Translations under genes and position numbers: made by a program
Shown here: piece after piece, positions 1-7,383 of the stretch
Layout: every line of letters starts with the position of its first letter
Position numbering within the stretch: position 1 is the first letter of the stretch
Notes under the pieces: generated by a model
What the model saw: the letters and a program-made list of their open reading frames with translations, nothing else
Databases searched by the model: none
Told to the model about the DNA's origin: nothing
Assembly: GCA_035259145.1 (NCBI GenBank)
Contig: DATFWQ010000191.1
Coordinates: 1 to 32,689, forward strand
Direction of reading: 5' to 3'
Origin: CF-161 sp035259145
Lineage (GTDB): Bacteria; Chloroflexota; Dormibacteria; Dormibacterales; Dormibacteraceae
DNA: 32,689 nt

Positions 1-621
1 GATCGATGGCCATCTCCTCAGTTGCCAGGAAGCGGGTGCCGAGACTCGCCCCCTGAGCGCCGAGCGCCAGGACTGCGGCGATGCCACGTCCGTCGGCGAT
101 GCCGCCCGCCGCCACGACTGGAACGTCGCCGGCGAGGTCGACGATCAGCGGCACCAGCATGAGCGTGCCGATCCACCCGCCGTTGCCACCGGCTTCGGTT
201 CCCTGGGCGATAAGCACGTCCGCTCCAGCCTCGAGCGCCGCTTCGGCTCCCTCGGCATCACCAACGGTCTGCAACCAGAGAATTCCTCGGTCGTGGGCCC
301 GATCGATCAAGGCGGCCGGAACCCCCATGTGGAACGAGGTCGCCGCTGGCCTGAAATCCAGACTGGCGGCAAAGGCGTCCTCGCTGAACGGTCGGCCCGT
401 GTGATTGATGGCAAAGGGCCGATCGGTGCGGTCCCGCAGGATGGCCCATTGCTGCCTGAGCTCTGGCACCGAACGCACCGCAGTCCCGAGGCTGGCCAGG
501 CAGCCCGCCGACGCCGACGCCACGGCGAGTTCGACTTCATCCCAGGGACCGAAAGGCGCGATCACTAACGAACCTCGATGCCGAGCCGTTCACACAGGGG
601 TGTGCGAAGTCTGGTTGACAC
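1..621 (-). pseudogene. Nitronate monooxygenase, frameshifted and cut by the window edge
   Basis: The reverse strand encodes a flavin-dependent nitronate monooxygenase (2-nitropropane dioxygenase family), which oxidises alkyl nitronates using FMN. A GTG at 621 opens with VSTRLRTPLCERLGIEVR, the usual family N-terminus, then meets TAG at 567-565. The reading continues in another frame from GTG at 565 (VIAPFGPWDE...), followed by the family's FHMGVP, AQGTEAGGNGGW, VPVVAAGGIADGRGIAA and LGAQGASLGTRFLATEE segments. These correspond to the FMN-phosphate-binding part of the TIM barrel. One base added or two removed near 566 would restore a continuous gene. The C-terminus lies outside the window. 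It is either a genuine disabling frameshift or an assembly error. The family call is firm; the specific substrate is unknown. Confidence 0.8.
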
Positions 622-1020
622 AGCGAACAGCTTTCAGCCGGCAGTCCAGACTGGACCGCCGCCAGCCTCGGGGATCGTGCCGGCATCGGCAGAAGGGATG
701 CCAGGAGGTTGGGGGTCTCGCGGTCGCCGGATCGGTTGCGGCACTTGGTCCATCTCAGGAGTGGCCTGGCGCACGCCTGCCACCTGCTTTTCCTCGATCG
801 TGCACTCTCTGATGGCAAGCGGCAACGAGCGCGTTGCAGCCTCCCTCACCTGCTCATCGGCACTCTCGACCCTCCCGCGGGACCGGCCTCCGCGGTCGGA
901 CTGCCAACGTCCGGGCGGAAGACAAGGTGGGGATAGCGCCGGCCTGACCGGCGCGGCGGCGGCCGCCGGTTGGCTGGTAGCGGCCGCCATCGACGCTCGC
1001 CGGGCGCTGGGCCAAGCGGC
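622..1020. other. 400-bp stretch without a recognisable gene
   Basis: This lies between the TauD-type dioxygenase stop and the nitronate monooxygenase start. Open frames exist on both strands, including a 118-codon minus-strand frame at 634-990, but their translations are rich in Arg, Pro and Ala, match no family I recognise, and have no convincing ribosome binding site. A strong hairpin at 936-954 is the only clear structure. The stretch may be a non-coding spacer or the residue of a decayed gene. Confidence 0.5.
936..954 (-). terminator. GC-rich hairpin downstream of the dioxygenase gene
   Basis: GCGCCGG and CCGGCGC form a perfect 7-bp stem around a 5-base loop, 67 bases past the dioxygenase stop. 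No T-tract follows, so it is only a possible terminator or stabilising 3' structure. Confidence 0.3.
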
Positions 1021-1845
1021 TCAGCGCGTGGGGCGGGTTCCCTGGATCGTCACCCGGTATCCGTGCCGGCGGTGGGGGTAGTAGTCCCAGATCGCCTGGT
1101 GCTGGACACAGCGGTTGTCCCAGAACGCCACTGATCCCGGCTCCCACCTGAGGCGGCACTGGAACTCCGGCTTCTCGATGTGACGGAAAAGCATCTCGAG
1201 GATGGCGTGGCTCTCAGTGGGCGTCAGCGCGGGGATGTGGGTGGTGAACGTGCGGTTCACGAAGAGGACGCGGCGCCCGGTGACGGGGTGCGCGCAGACG
1301 ACCGGGTGTTCAGCTCGAGGGTAGTCCCGGGATCGCCCGGACGCGCCATACCGGCCCTCGTAGTAGTGACCTCCGTCGTGCACGGCTGTGAGAGGCTCGA
1401 GCAGGTGCCGGATCGGCTCGGACAGCGCCTCGTAGGCCGTGTACATGCTGGCGAATAGGGTGTCGCCGCCGACCGGGGGTACCTCCTGCAGGTAGAGGAT
1501 GCTGCCCATCGGCGGCGCCTCCTCGCAGGAGACGTCGGAGTGCCAGTGCTCGCCCGCGACCCAGCGGGAGGTTGCATCGGCGTGGATGACCATCACCTCA
1601 GGGTGCCCGTCCGGATGGTCGGTGGACGCCGGATGGACGTGCAGGTCGCCGAAGCGCCGGCCCAAAGCCTTGTGCTGCTCGTGCGTGAGGCGCTGGTCGC
1701 GGAAGAAGATGACCTGGTGCTCCATGAGCGCGTCCTGGACCGCCCGGAACTGCTCATCGCTCAGCGGCCTGGACAGATCGAGGCCGCTGATGTCGGCGCC
1801 GATGCGAGGCGTCAGCCTTCTGATCCGTACTGGCTGATCGGTCAC
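1021..1845 (-). CDS. TauD/TfdA-family 2-oxoglutarate-dependent dioxygenase
   Basis: This is a non-haem Fe(II)/2-oxoglutarate dioxygenase of the taurine dioxygenase / alkylsulfatase type, a cytosolic enzyme that hydroxylates a small substrate while decarboxylating 2-oxoglutarate. From the GTG at 1845 the protein is 274 residues, close to E. coli TauD. The iron ligands are visible as H102 and D104 (HWHSDV) and H249 (CVQHQA), and the 2-oxoglutarate-binding arginine as R264 (GYRVTIQG). VGGDTLFASM is the conserved core strand. The frame stays open upstream to 1977, but those 44 residues look like non-coding Ala/Gly/Arg sequence, and VTDQPVRIRRLTPRIG is the normal family start. It sits alone between two damaged genes and appears intact. 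The substrate (taurine, alkyl sulfate or an aryloxyalkanoate) cannot be decided. Confidence 0.9.
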   Translation of the reverse strand: MTDQPVRIRRLTPRIGADISGLDLSRPLSDEQFRAVQDALMEHQVIFFRDQRLTHEQHKALGRRFGDLHVHPASTDHPDGHPEVMVIHADATSRWVAGEHWHSDVSCEEAPPMGSILYLQEVPPVGGDTLFASMYTAYEALSEPIRHLLEPLTAVHDGGHYYEGRYGASGRSRDYPRAEHPVVCAHPVTGRRVLFVNRTFTTHIPALTPTESHAILEMLFRHIEKPEFQCRLRWEPGSVAFWDNRCVQHQAIWDYYPHRRHGYRVTIQGTRPTR

Positions 1846-2006
1846 GTCCTGCCCTGGGGCCGCCGTCTCGCGCACCGCACAGAGCACTTTACCCCCCGGA
1901 CGCCGCCCCGCGATGGCCGCTTCCCCACCCGCGCTTGCGTCGACCGGCAGGACCAGGGATGGTGACCGGGTCAGCATTGCCGACCCCGTGGGCAGTGGCT
2001 GCTCGA

Positions 2007-2850
2007 CTATCTACCTCGCCCCGGAGCGAGGCTGGCCACCGGGAGATCGAGCGCCTCGAAGAAAGACCGGGTTGCCCGGGTCGCGGCCTCATTCACGGCT
2101 TCGGGAGCCGGGCGCTGCGCGACGGGTGCGACGACGGTGTGCAGCGGCCGCCGGCCCGCCGGCTGGGCGATGAGTCCTGCTACCGCATCGGCCACCTCCT
2201 GGGGGTCCGGATGGGTGCTGGATCGGTTCTCCGCGAAGAACTGAGTTGTGAGCCCCTCGAAGGCGTCCTGATAGAGGGCGGCACGCTCCGTATCAGAAGC
2301 GCTCACCCCGTGGCCAGAAATGGGGGTAGGGTAGGTCCCAGGCTCGATGATGGCGGCGTCGATGCCGAAGGGAGCGAGCTCGTCCCGATACGACTCCGTG
2401 AGGCCCTCCAGGGCAAACTTCGTCGCCGTGTACAGTCCGGCAAAGGGTACGTACTACCACGCGCCCGGCGATAGACCCGATCTGCACGAGCAGGCCACTG
2501 CCCTGGCGGCGCATGTGTAGCAGAACGGCCCGGTTGACGCGCAGCACCCCGAAGACGTTGGTATCGAACTGATCCCGGGCCTGGTCCAGGGTGAACGCTT
2601 CGAGCGGGCCCCAGTACGCCACGCCGGCGTTGTTGACCACGACATCGAGACGAGCCGTCATTCCCACGATCGACTCGATCGCCTGATCCACTGATGCGTC
2701 GTCACTGACGTCCATGTCGACATGCAGCTACCTGCACGTGCAGCGTCCCGCTCTAGACCGACTGGAGGATTGCCGTCCTGCCGGATGCCGCGACAGAACA
2801 CGGCGGCGAACACCGGCGGCTGCGCCGGGGACACGCGGCGCAGCACCCGC
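2007..2850 (-). pseudogene. Short-chain dehydrogenase/reductase, degraded
   Basis: This is the remnant of a classical SDR (NAD(P)-dependent oxidoreductase). Recognisable parts on the minus strand are VDVSDDASVDQAIE, the NNAG motif (VVVNNAGVAYWGPLEAF), the active-site serine region (QIGSIAGRVV) and, in a different frame, the YxxxK motif (GLYTATKFALEGL). This is followed by a normal C-terminal half ending SLAPGRGR at 2007. The frame changes near 2450, where a GTAC tetranucleotide is duplicated; removing one copy joins the halves. Upstream of about 2715 the sequence shows only fragments of the first strand-helix-strand (PVFAAV) in scrambled frames. No TGxxxGIG cofactor motif or start codon is visible. 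The 5' boundary is approximate. The gene is very probably non-functional unless the assembly is wrong. Confidence 0.8.
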
Positions 2851-2919
2851 CGGAAGACGCGTTGTCTAGCTGGTCACCTACAAACCAGAACCCGAAGCGG
2901 TTCGTGAGGGTCCTCAGGC

Positions 2920-5190
2920 CTACCCGTCCGGCGCCGCGATCCAGCCCGCGATCTGGGCCCGTGACGAGAAACCGAGCTTGTCAAGGAGGTTGCGCACGTG
3001 CGTCTCGACCGTGCGCTCCGAGATGAACAATCGTGCTCCGATTTCTTTGTTGGTGAGACCGGCGCCGACCAGATGCGCCACCTCGGCTTCCCGACCGCCT
3101 AACGCGGGTCCTGGCCCTGCTGCCCGAGTGCGTTGTGGTCGCACCGGCTCGCCGAGCGCCAGCTGCAGCGCCTCGATGCGAGTCAGTTCCATGCCTGCTT
3201 TGAAATCCGCCTCGAACCTCGCCCGTCCGAGAGCGGATTCAGCGCCTGCTCGTCCCCGAATTAGCATCGGCGACACGATTGAATTGACGCTCAGGCCGAC
3301 TGCTGAGCGCAGGGACTCGGCGGCTCCCAGCAGCCGGGCGGCCTGGTGCGCATTGCCCAGCATTGCGGCAGCGTGGCTCAGCGCCGCTAGCAGGTTGAAC
3401 TGAGCTACGCGGTCGTCGATCTCGCGGGCGATGCGCAAAGCTGCGGCCAGCTTCGGCCGGGCCGCCATCGCCTCGCCGGCGATGAGGTCCGCGAGGCCGA
3501 GGTTCATCCACATGGTGGCCAGCGTGTAGAGGTCACCTGCCGCCTCAGCGCGGCGCACTCCCTCCATCGCCGCCGAACGGACGGCCGCGACATCTTCCCT
3601 GACCAATCCGTCCAGAGCCCGGGCCAGTAGAACTCCGACCATCGCGGGATGATCGTCAAGCTCGGGCGCCAGCACCGCGGCCTCCTCGAGAAATCGTCGG
3701 GCGCCTGCACGTTCGCCAGCCATATTCTCCGCATTCGCGGCCATCGCCAGGGCACACGACAGGAGCGTCGACGGTCCCGATGAGCGCGCCGTCGCGATGG
3801 CCCGCGCCAGCACTGGCCGGGCCATGACCGCATCGGCGTGCAGCACAGCCAGAAAGCCACGTATCATCAGCGCCCACCCCGTCGCCTCAGAATCGTCGAA
3901 GCCGGCCTCGAGCAGGTCGTCCAGCCATCGCGTCCCCTCGGAGGTGGCCCGGGTGATCCAGTAGACGCCGAGCGAGGTCGCCACCTCGAGCCCGGTGGCG
4001 ATGTCTCCGGCGCGCAGGCAGCGCTGCAAGACCGCGCGGATTGTGTCGATTTCCAGGTCCACCCGCCGCAGCCACTGAGCTAATTCTTGACGCGCCTCGA
4101 GCGCAAATTGCTCGCAGACAGCCACGTAGTGCCGAGTGCAGCGCGTCTCGACCTCAGCTTGCTCGCCGGCTTCGCTCAACTTGAGGGCCGCGAATTCGCG
4201 CACTGTCTCATGCAGCCTGTAGCACGCCGCTGGCCCTGACTCCTCCTTCAGGACCAGCGATCGGTCGACCAATGCTGAGAGCACCTCCAACGTCGGGGCT
4301 ACGCCGCCGACGGATTCGACGGCCTCGAGGGTGAAGCGGCCTGCGAAGACCGACAGCCTCCGCAGCAGGTCCCGCTCGGACTCGGTGAGGAGATCGTGGC
4401 TCCACTCCATCGCATTGCGCAACGTCTGCTGCCGGGGCAGCGCCTCCCGGCTGCCCGTGGTGAGGAGATTGAAACGGTCGCCAAGGCGGCCCCGGATCTG
4501 CTCCACACTCAGGACTCGCATTCGCACTGCCGCCAGCTCGAGTGCCAACGGAAGTCCGTCGAGTCGACGGCATATGTCGATGACCGCGGCCTGGTTGTCG
4601 GCGTTCAGTTCGAAGCCGCCTGTGGCTGCCGCCGCCCGCTCAGTGAAGAGCATCACCGCCTCGTTCTGGCGCGACCGGGCCAGGGCCTCCGAGATGGCGG
4701 GCAGCTCCAGCGGCGGAACCAGAACGACGTGCTCGCCACTGACTGACAGTGGTTCGCGGCTGGTGGCGAGCACTCGCACGTGGGGCGCGGCCCTGAGTAT
4801 CTCGCTGATGAGCTCGGCCACGGCCTGGAGGAGGTGCTCACAGTTGTCCACCACGAGCAGCAGCTGCCGCTCACGCAGGTGCGAGAGGACCAGGGCGCAC
4901 GGCTCCATTCCGGTCTGATCTCGCAGGTCAAGGCCGGCCATGAAGGCGTTGGCGACAAGGGCGGGCTCACGGATATCGGCCAGCTGGACCAACCAGGCGC
5001 CGTGGCCGAAGCCGCGGCTCAGGTCTGAGGCGATGCGGGCGGTGAGCCGAGACTTGCCAGCGCCGCCGGGACCGACCACGGTAACCAACCGTGCTGAAGC
5101 CAGTTGGCGCCTTAGCTCGGCGAGTTCGCGGCGCCGACCGATGAAGCTCGTCGTCTCGGCCGGCAGATTGCCGGAGGTGGCCTTTCTCAT
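2920..5190 (-). CDS. LuxR-family regulator with N-terminal NB-ARC/AAA ATPase
   Basis: This 756-residue protein is a large ATP-dependent transcription factor. The N-terminus carries a P-loop NTPase with Walker A GPGGAGKS (residues 40-47) and Walker B LLVVD (about 111-115), followed by NB-ARC-type elements (ATSREPL; RLDGLPLALELAA). The middle, about 300-680, is Ala/Leu-rich helical repeat sequence resembling TPR arrays and probably senses a ligand or partner. The last 60 residues are a LuxR/GerE helix-turn-helix (LTNKEIGARLFISERTVETH). The start at 5190 has a GGGGA ribosome-binding site. It is divergent from the DUF4386 gene, 98 bp away, which makes that gene a plausible target. The signal is unknown. 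Confidence 0.92.
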   Translation of the reverse strand: MRKATSGNLPAETTSFIGRRRELAELRRQLASARLVTVVGPGGAGKSRLTARIASDLSRGFGHGAWLVQLADIREPALVANAFMAGLDLRDQTGMEPCALVLSHLRERQLLLVVDNCEHLLQAVAELISEILRAAPHVRVLATSREPLSVSGEHVVLVPPLELPAISEALARSRQNEAVMLFTERAAAATGGFELNADNQAAVIDICRRLDGLPLALELAAVRMRVLSVEQIRGRLGDRFNLLTTGSREALPRQQTLRNAMEWSHDLLTESERDLLRRLSVFAGRFTLEAVESVGGVAPTLEVLSALVDRSLVLKEESGPAACYRLHETVREFAALKLSEAGEQAEVETRCTRHYVAVCEQFALEARQELAQWLRRVDLEIDTIRAVLQRCLRAGDIATGLEVATSLGVYWITRATSEGTRWLDDLLEAGFDDSEATGWALMIRGFLAVLHADAVMARPVLARAIATARSSGPSTLLSCALAMAANAENMAGERAGARRFLEEAAVLAPELDDHPAMVGVLLARALDGLVREDVAAVRSAAMEGVRRAEAAGDLYTLATMWMNLGLADLIAGEAMAARPKLAAALRIAREIDDRVAQFNLLAALSHAAAMLGNAHQAARLLGAAESLRSAVGLSVNSIVSPMLIRGRAGAESALGRARFEADFKAGMELTRIEALQLALGEPVRPQRTRAAGPGPALGGREAEVAHLVGAGLTNKEIGARLFISERTVETHVRNLLDKLGFSSRAQIAGWIAAPDG

Positions 5191-5210
5191 CGATCCCCGC
5201 TCATTGCATT

Positions 5211-5224
5211 CCCGCGCTAGCGGG
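5211..5224. promoter_or_regulatory. Inverted repeat in the divergent regulator/DUF4386 spacer
   Basis: CCCGCGCTAGCGGG is a palindrome (CCCGC/GCGGG around GCTA), 21 bases upstream of the LuxR-type gene start and about 65 upstream of the DUF4386 start. It is a candidate operator for the divergent pair. Only symmetry and position support it. Confidence 0.25.
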
Positions 5225-5288
5225 TAAGTGCCCGCTCAGGGAAATGACGGATCTCAGCTGCACACACGGCTGCATAGCGTAGATCCCC

Positions 5289-5978
5289 ATGACTGAAGCC
5301 AACTCGCAACGCACATATGCGCGGCTCGCAGGCCTCATGTACCTCGTGGTCATAGCGCTCGACATCGCAGGCCTGCTGATCGTCTCCCAGGTCACAGGCA
5401 ATGGCAACTTCGTGACTGCGGCGCACTCGATCATGGCGGCTGAAACTCTGTACAGGGTCGGGCTCGGCCTCTTGCTCGCAGGGAGCCTCGGCGTCATCGT
5501 GCTCGGCGCAGCACTATATGTCACGCTCAGGCCGGTCGACGGCAACCTTGCCCTGACGGCCCTACTGTTCAGGACGGTCGAGGCTGCTGTGGGCGTGATG
5601 GGTGTGATCACCAGCTTCACGGTGCTCCGCCTCGAGCTGGCAGCGACTCATACTGGAGCGTTCAGTCCGGACCAGCTGGGGGCTTTGGCGGACCTGGCCA
5701 CGAACGGCGTCGGAATGCAGGTCGACGCCATCACCTTCAGCCTCGGCTCGACGCTGTTCTTTCTGGTCTTACTGCGGTCGGCCTACATCCCGCGCATTCT
5801 GTCTGCGTGGGGGGTCTTCGCTTCCATGCTGTACCTGGCCGTCGAGCTGCTGAGCCTGATCCTGCCCCAAGCAGCGATCGTGGTGACGGTAGCGACACTG
5901 CCAGTCCTGATCGCCGAAATCATGACCGGGGGTTGGCTGCTGATCGCGGGGATCAGCGTGCGATCAGCGCCGGTCTGA
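5289..5978 (+). CDS. DUF4386 family membrane protein
   Basis: This 229-residue integral membrane protein has six predicted transmembrane helices (about residues 13-34, 54-80, 87-113, 148-168, 170-192 and 195-224). The opening RTYARLAGLMYLVVI and the internal GLGLLLAGSLGVIVLGAALY and PRILSAWGVFASMLYL segments match the uncharacterised DUF4386 family, which is common in soil bacteria and often found next to regulators. No enzymatic motif is visible and the function is unknown. It is transcribed divergently from the NB-ARC/LuxR regulator. The ATG at 5289 has no strong Shine-Dalgarno sequence. Confidence 0.85.
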   Translation: MTEANSQRTYARLAGLMYLVVIALDIAGLLIVSQVTGNGNFVTAAHSIMAAETLYRVGLGLLLAGSLGVIVLGAALYVTLRPVDGNLALTALLFRTVEAAVGVMGVITSFTVLRLELAATHTGAFSPDQLGALADLATNGVGMQVDAITFSLGSTLFFLVLLRSAYIPRILSAWGVFASMLYLAVELLSLILPQAAIVVTVATLPVLIAEIMTGGWLLIAGISVRSAPV

Positions 5979-5983
5979 CCGGC
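5969..5983 (+). terminator. Hairpin overlapping the DUF4386 stop codon
   Basis: GCCGGTCTGACCGGC is a perfect 6-bp stem with a 3-base loop, and the TGA stop lies inside it. A second weaker pair, GGCACC (5981-5986) and GGTGCC (6008-6013), follows. No T-run is present, so a termination role is tentative. Confidence 0.3.
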
Positions 5984-6111
5984 ACCCACCCTCGGGCATG
6001 GCGGGGAGGTGCCCTGGGGACGCGCTTCCGAGATGCTCGGGGCACTTGGTCGTGGTGTATGAGGGGTGAAGGCGGCAGCATCAACCGCTGAGCCGAGTTG
6101 GAAGATGGGGT

Positions 6112-6188
6112 TGGTGCCGAGGCCCAGATTTGAACTGGGGACACCTTGATTTTCAGTCAAGTGCTCTACCAAGCTGAGCTACCTCGGC
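6112..6188 (-). tRNA. tRNA-Phe (anticodon GAA)
   Basis: Read on the minus strand it folds as a complete cloverleaf. The acceptor stem is GCCGAGG/CCTCGGC, the D-arm GCTC...GAGC, and the anticodon stem CTTGA/TCAAG with GAA in the loop. The T-arm is CCCAG-TTCAAAT-CTGGG. The discriminator is A, and the 3' CCA is encoded in the DNA. Confidence 0.97.
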
Positions 6189-6202
6189 ACGGCTGACGAT
6201 TG

Positions 6203-6227
6203 CCCGACCCCGCCTGCGGTGGTCGGG
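6203..6227 (-). other. Hairpin in the tRNA-Phe leader
   Basis: CCCGACC and GGTCGGG form a perfect 7-bp stem with an 11-base loop between the promoter and the mature tRNA-Phe 5' end. It also lies 73 bases past the aldose epimerase stop. It could be a pre-tRNA leader structure or a weak terminator for that gene, and no T-tract follows. Confidence 0.3.
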
Positions 6228-6232
6228 ACCAA

Positions 6233-6260
6233 AGGATATCAAGACGCTGCGACCGTCCAA
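6233..6260 (-). promoter_or_regulatory. Sigma70-like promoter for tRNA-Phe
   Basis: On the minus strand TTGGAC (6260-6255) and TATCCT (6238-6233) are separated by 16 bases. Transcription would begin near 6226, giving a leader of about 38 bases before the tRNA. Both hexamers are close to consensus and the position fits. Confidence 0.55.
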
Positions 6261-6299
6261 GCCTCCGCCCGACAGCCGCCACAGCTCGCCGGCCAGGTC

Positions 6300-7292
6300 T
6301 TACGAGCCCGTCGGTTGGGAGCGCACGACCAGTCCCCACCTCGCTGTGACGCGCTGCCCAGGCTCAAGGACCTTCAGGCCCTTGCAGTTGCGGAAAGCGT
6401 CCGGAGCGCACGTCATGGGCTCCAGAGCGATGCTGCGACGCCGCGCGGTCTCGTCGAGAGTGTCACCCGTGAATGCCATCAAATACTCGAAGGCGCTGTC
6501 CAGCCACATCGCAACCTGGCGGCGTCCGTCCGAGCTGGTCAGCTCAATCCAGGCTAGGCCGTCCTTGTCACGCGCGAGCCCGGTGAATGCGGTGTCCAGC
6601 CTGGTCGAGCCGATCGCGCGTGGAATGTTGAACTCATATTTTGTTCCGGCCGTGGCCAGCAGCCGGCCGGTTGGGATCTGGCGATCGTCCGTTTCGAGCC
6701 AGGCTTCCGCCGGCAGACTCAGCACGCTTTTTTCCACCGAGGTGAGCTCGGCGCGGATGTATGGATGTTGCCCAGCGCCGTACGGCGCAGTGTGCGTGCC
6801 CGCATTCTCTGCGGCAATCGTCACCTCAAGGCCCAGATCTGAAAGCTCATACACCAGTTCCAGCGCCAACATGAACGGGTAGCCGGCCTGTGGCCAGAGC
6901 ACGTGGCCCAGGCGGACGCGTCGCGGCGAGGCCTCGATCAGATCCCAGGCGCTCCATCTGACCAGCCCGTGTATCGCGTTGCTCTGAGCCGGCTCGCTCA
7001 GCGGCAGCTGATAGGCCTGTTCGCCGAACCGATAAAGCCCGTCTGCCAGCCGGTTTGGCCAGGGGATGAGCACCTGGCCCCGAGCGGCGGAGGCCATCTC
7101 ATTCTCAGCGTAGCCGTCGATGACGGGGAAGCCGTCCACCTCGTACGCTCGCAGCCCGCCCCCCACCTCGACGACCGTCGCCCACTGCGTGCCGTACTCG
7201 ATTCGGTGCTGGCGGCCCGACGGCGTCTGAGCCTCCTCGCGGCCTCTGGGACTCGGTCTCGTCGCTTCCACTTCCTTCCGTCTACGCGGCAT
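6300..7292 (-). CDS. Aldose 1-epimerase family protein
   Basis: This 330-residue galactose-mutarotase-fold protein would interconvert alpha and beta anomers of a hexose or a related hexose phosphate in the cytosol. Conserved family elements are GGGLRAYEVDG, the substrate-loop WPNRL, the catalytic histidines H108 (SNAIHGLVR) and H176 (GAGQHPYI), and the catalytic base E291 (IALEPMTCAPDAF). The only in-frame ATG is at 7292, giving about 30 Arg/Glu-rich residues before the domain begins. Its A is the same base as the last A of the tRNA-Val CCA end. A GAGGAGG sequence lies about 50 bases inside the frame without an ordinary start after it, so the true start is uncertain. The exact sugar is unknown. 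Confidence 0.85.
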   Translation of the reverse strand: MPRRRKEVEATRPSPRGREEAQTPSGRQHRIEYGTQWATVVEVGGGLRAYEVDGFPVIDGYAENEMASAARGQVLIPWPNRLADGLYRFGEQAYQLPLSEPAQSNAIHGLVRWSAWDLIEASPRRVRLGHVLWPQAGYPFMLALELVYELSDLGLEVTIAAENAGTHTAPYGAGQHPYIRAELTSVEKSVLSLPAEAWLETDDRQIPTGRLLATAGTKYEFNIPRAIGSTRLDTAFTGLARDKDGLAWIELTSSDGRRQVAMWLDSAFEYLMAFTGDTLDETARRRSIALEPMTCAPDAFRNCKGLKVLEPGQRVTARWGLVVRSQPTGS

Positions 7293-7368
7293 GGTGGGCG
7301 GTGAGAGGATCGAACTCCCGGCCTCCTCGGTGTAAGCGAGGCGCTCTGCCCATCTGAGCTAACCGCCC
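7292..7368 (-). tRNA. tRNA-Val (anticodon TAC)
   Basis: It is a complete cloverleaf on the minus strand. The acceptor stem is GGGCGGT/ACCGCCC, the anticodon stem CCTCG/CGAGG with TAC in the loop, and the T-arm GGGAG-TTCGATC-CTCTC (one G-T pair). The discriminator is A and the 3' CCA is encoded. It starts 15 bases after the ctpA stop, and its final A is the first base of the epimerase ATG. Confidence 0.96.
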
Positions 7369-7383
7369 GAGATGCGAATCAGT

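Noticed and set aside
634..990. 118-codon minus-strand frame between the dioxygenase and nitronate monooxygenase genes
   Set aside because: It has low-complexity Ala/Pro/Arg composition, no recognised motif and no ribosome-binding site; kept only as an unexplained spacer.
5783..6172. 129-codon minus-strand frame running out of the tRNA-Phe gene
   Set aside because: Its start is a translated tRNA, giving the usual artefact peptide, and the rest is antisense to the DUF4386 gene.
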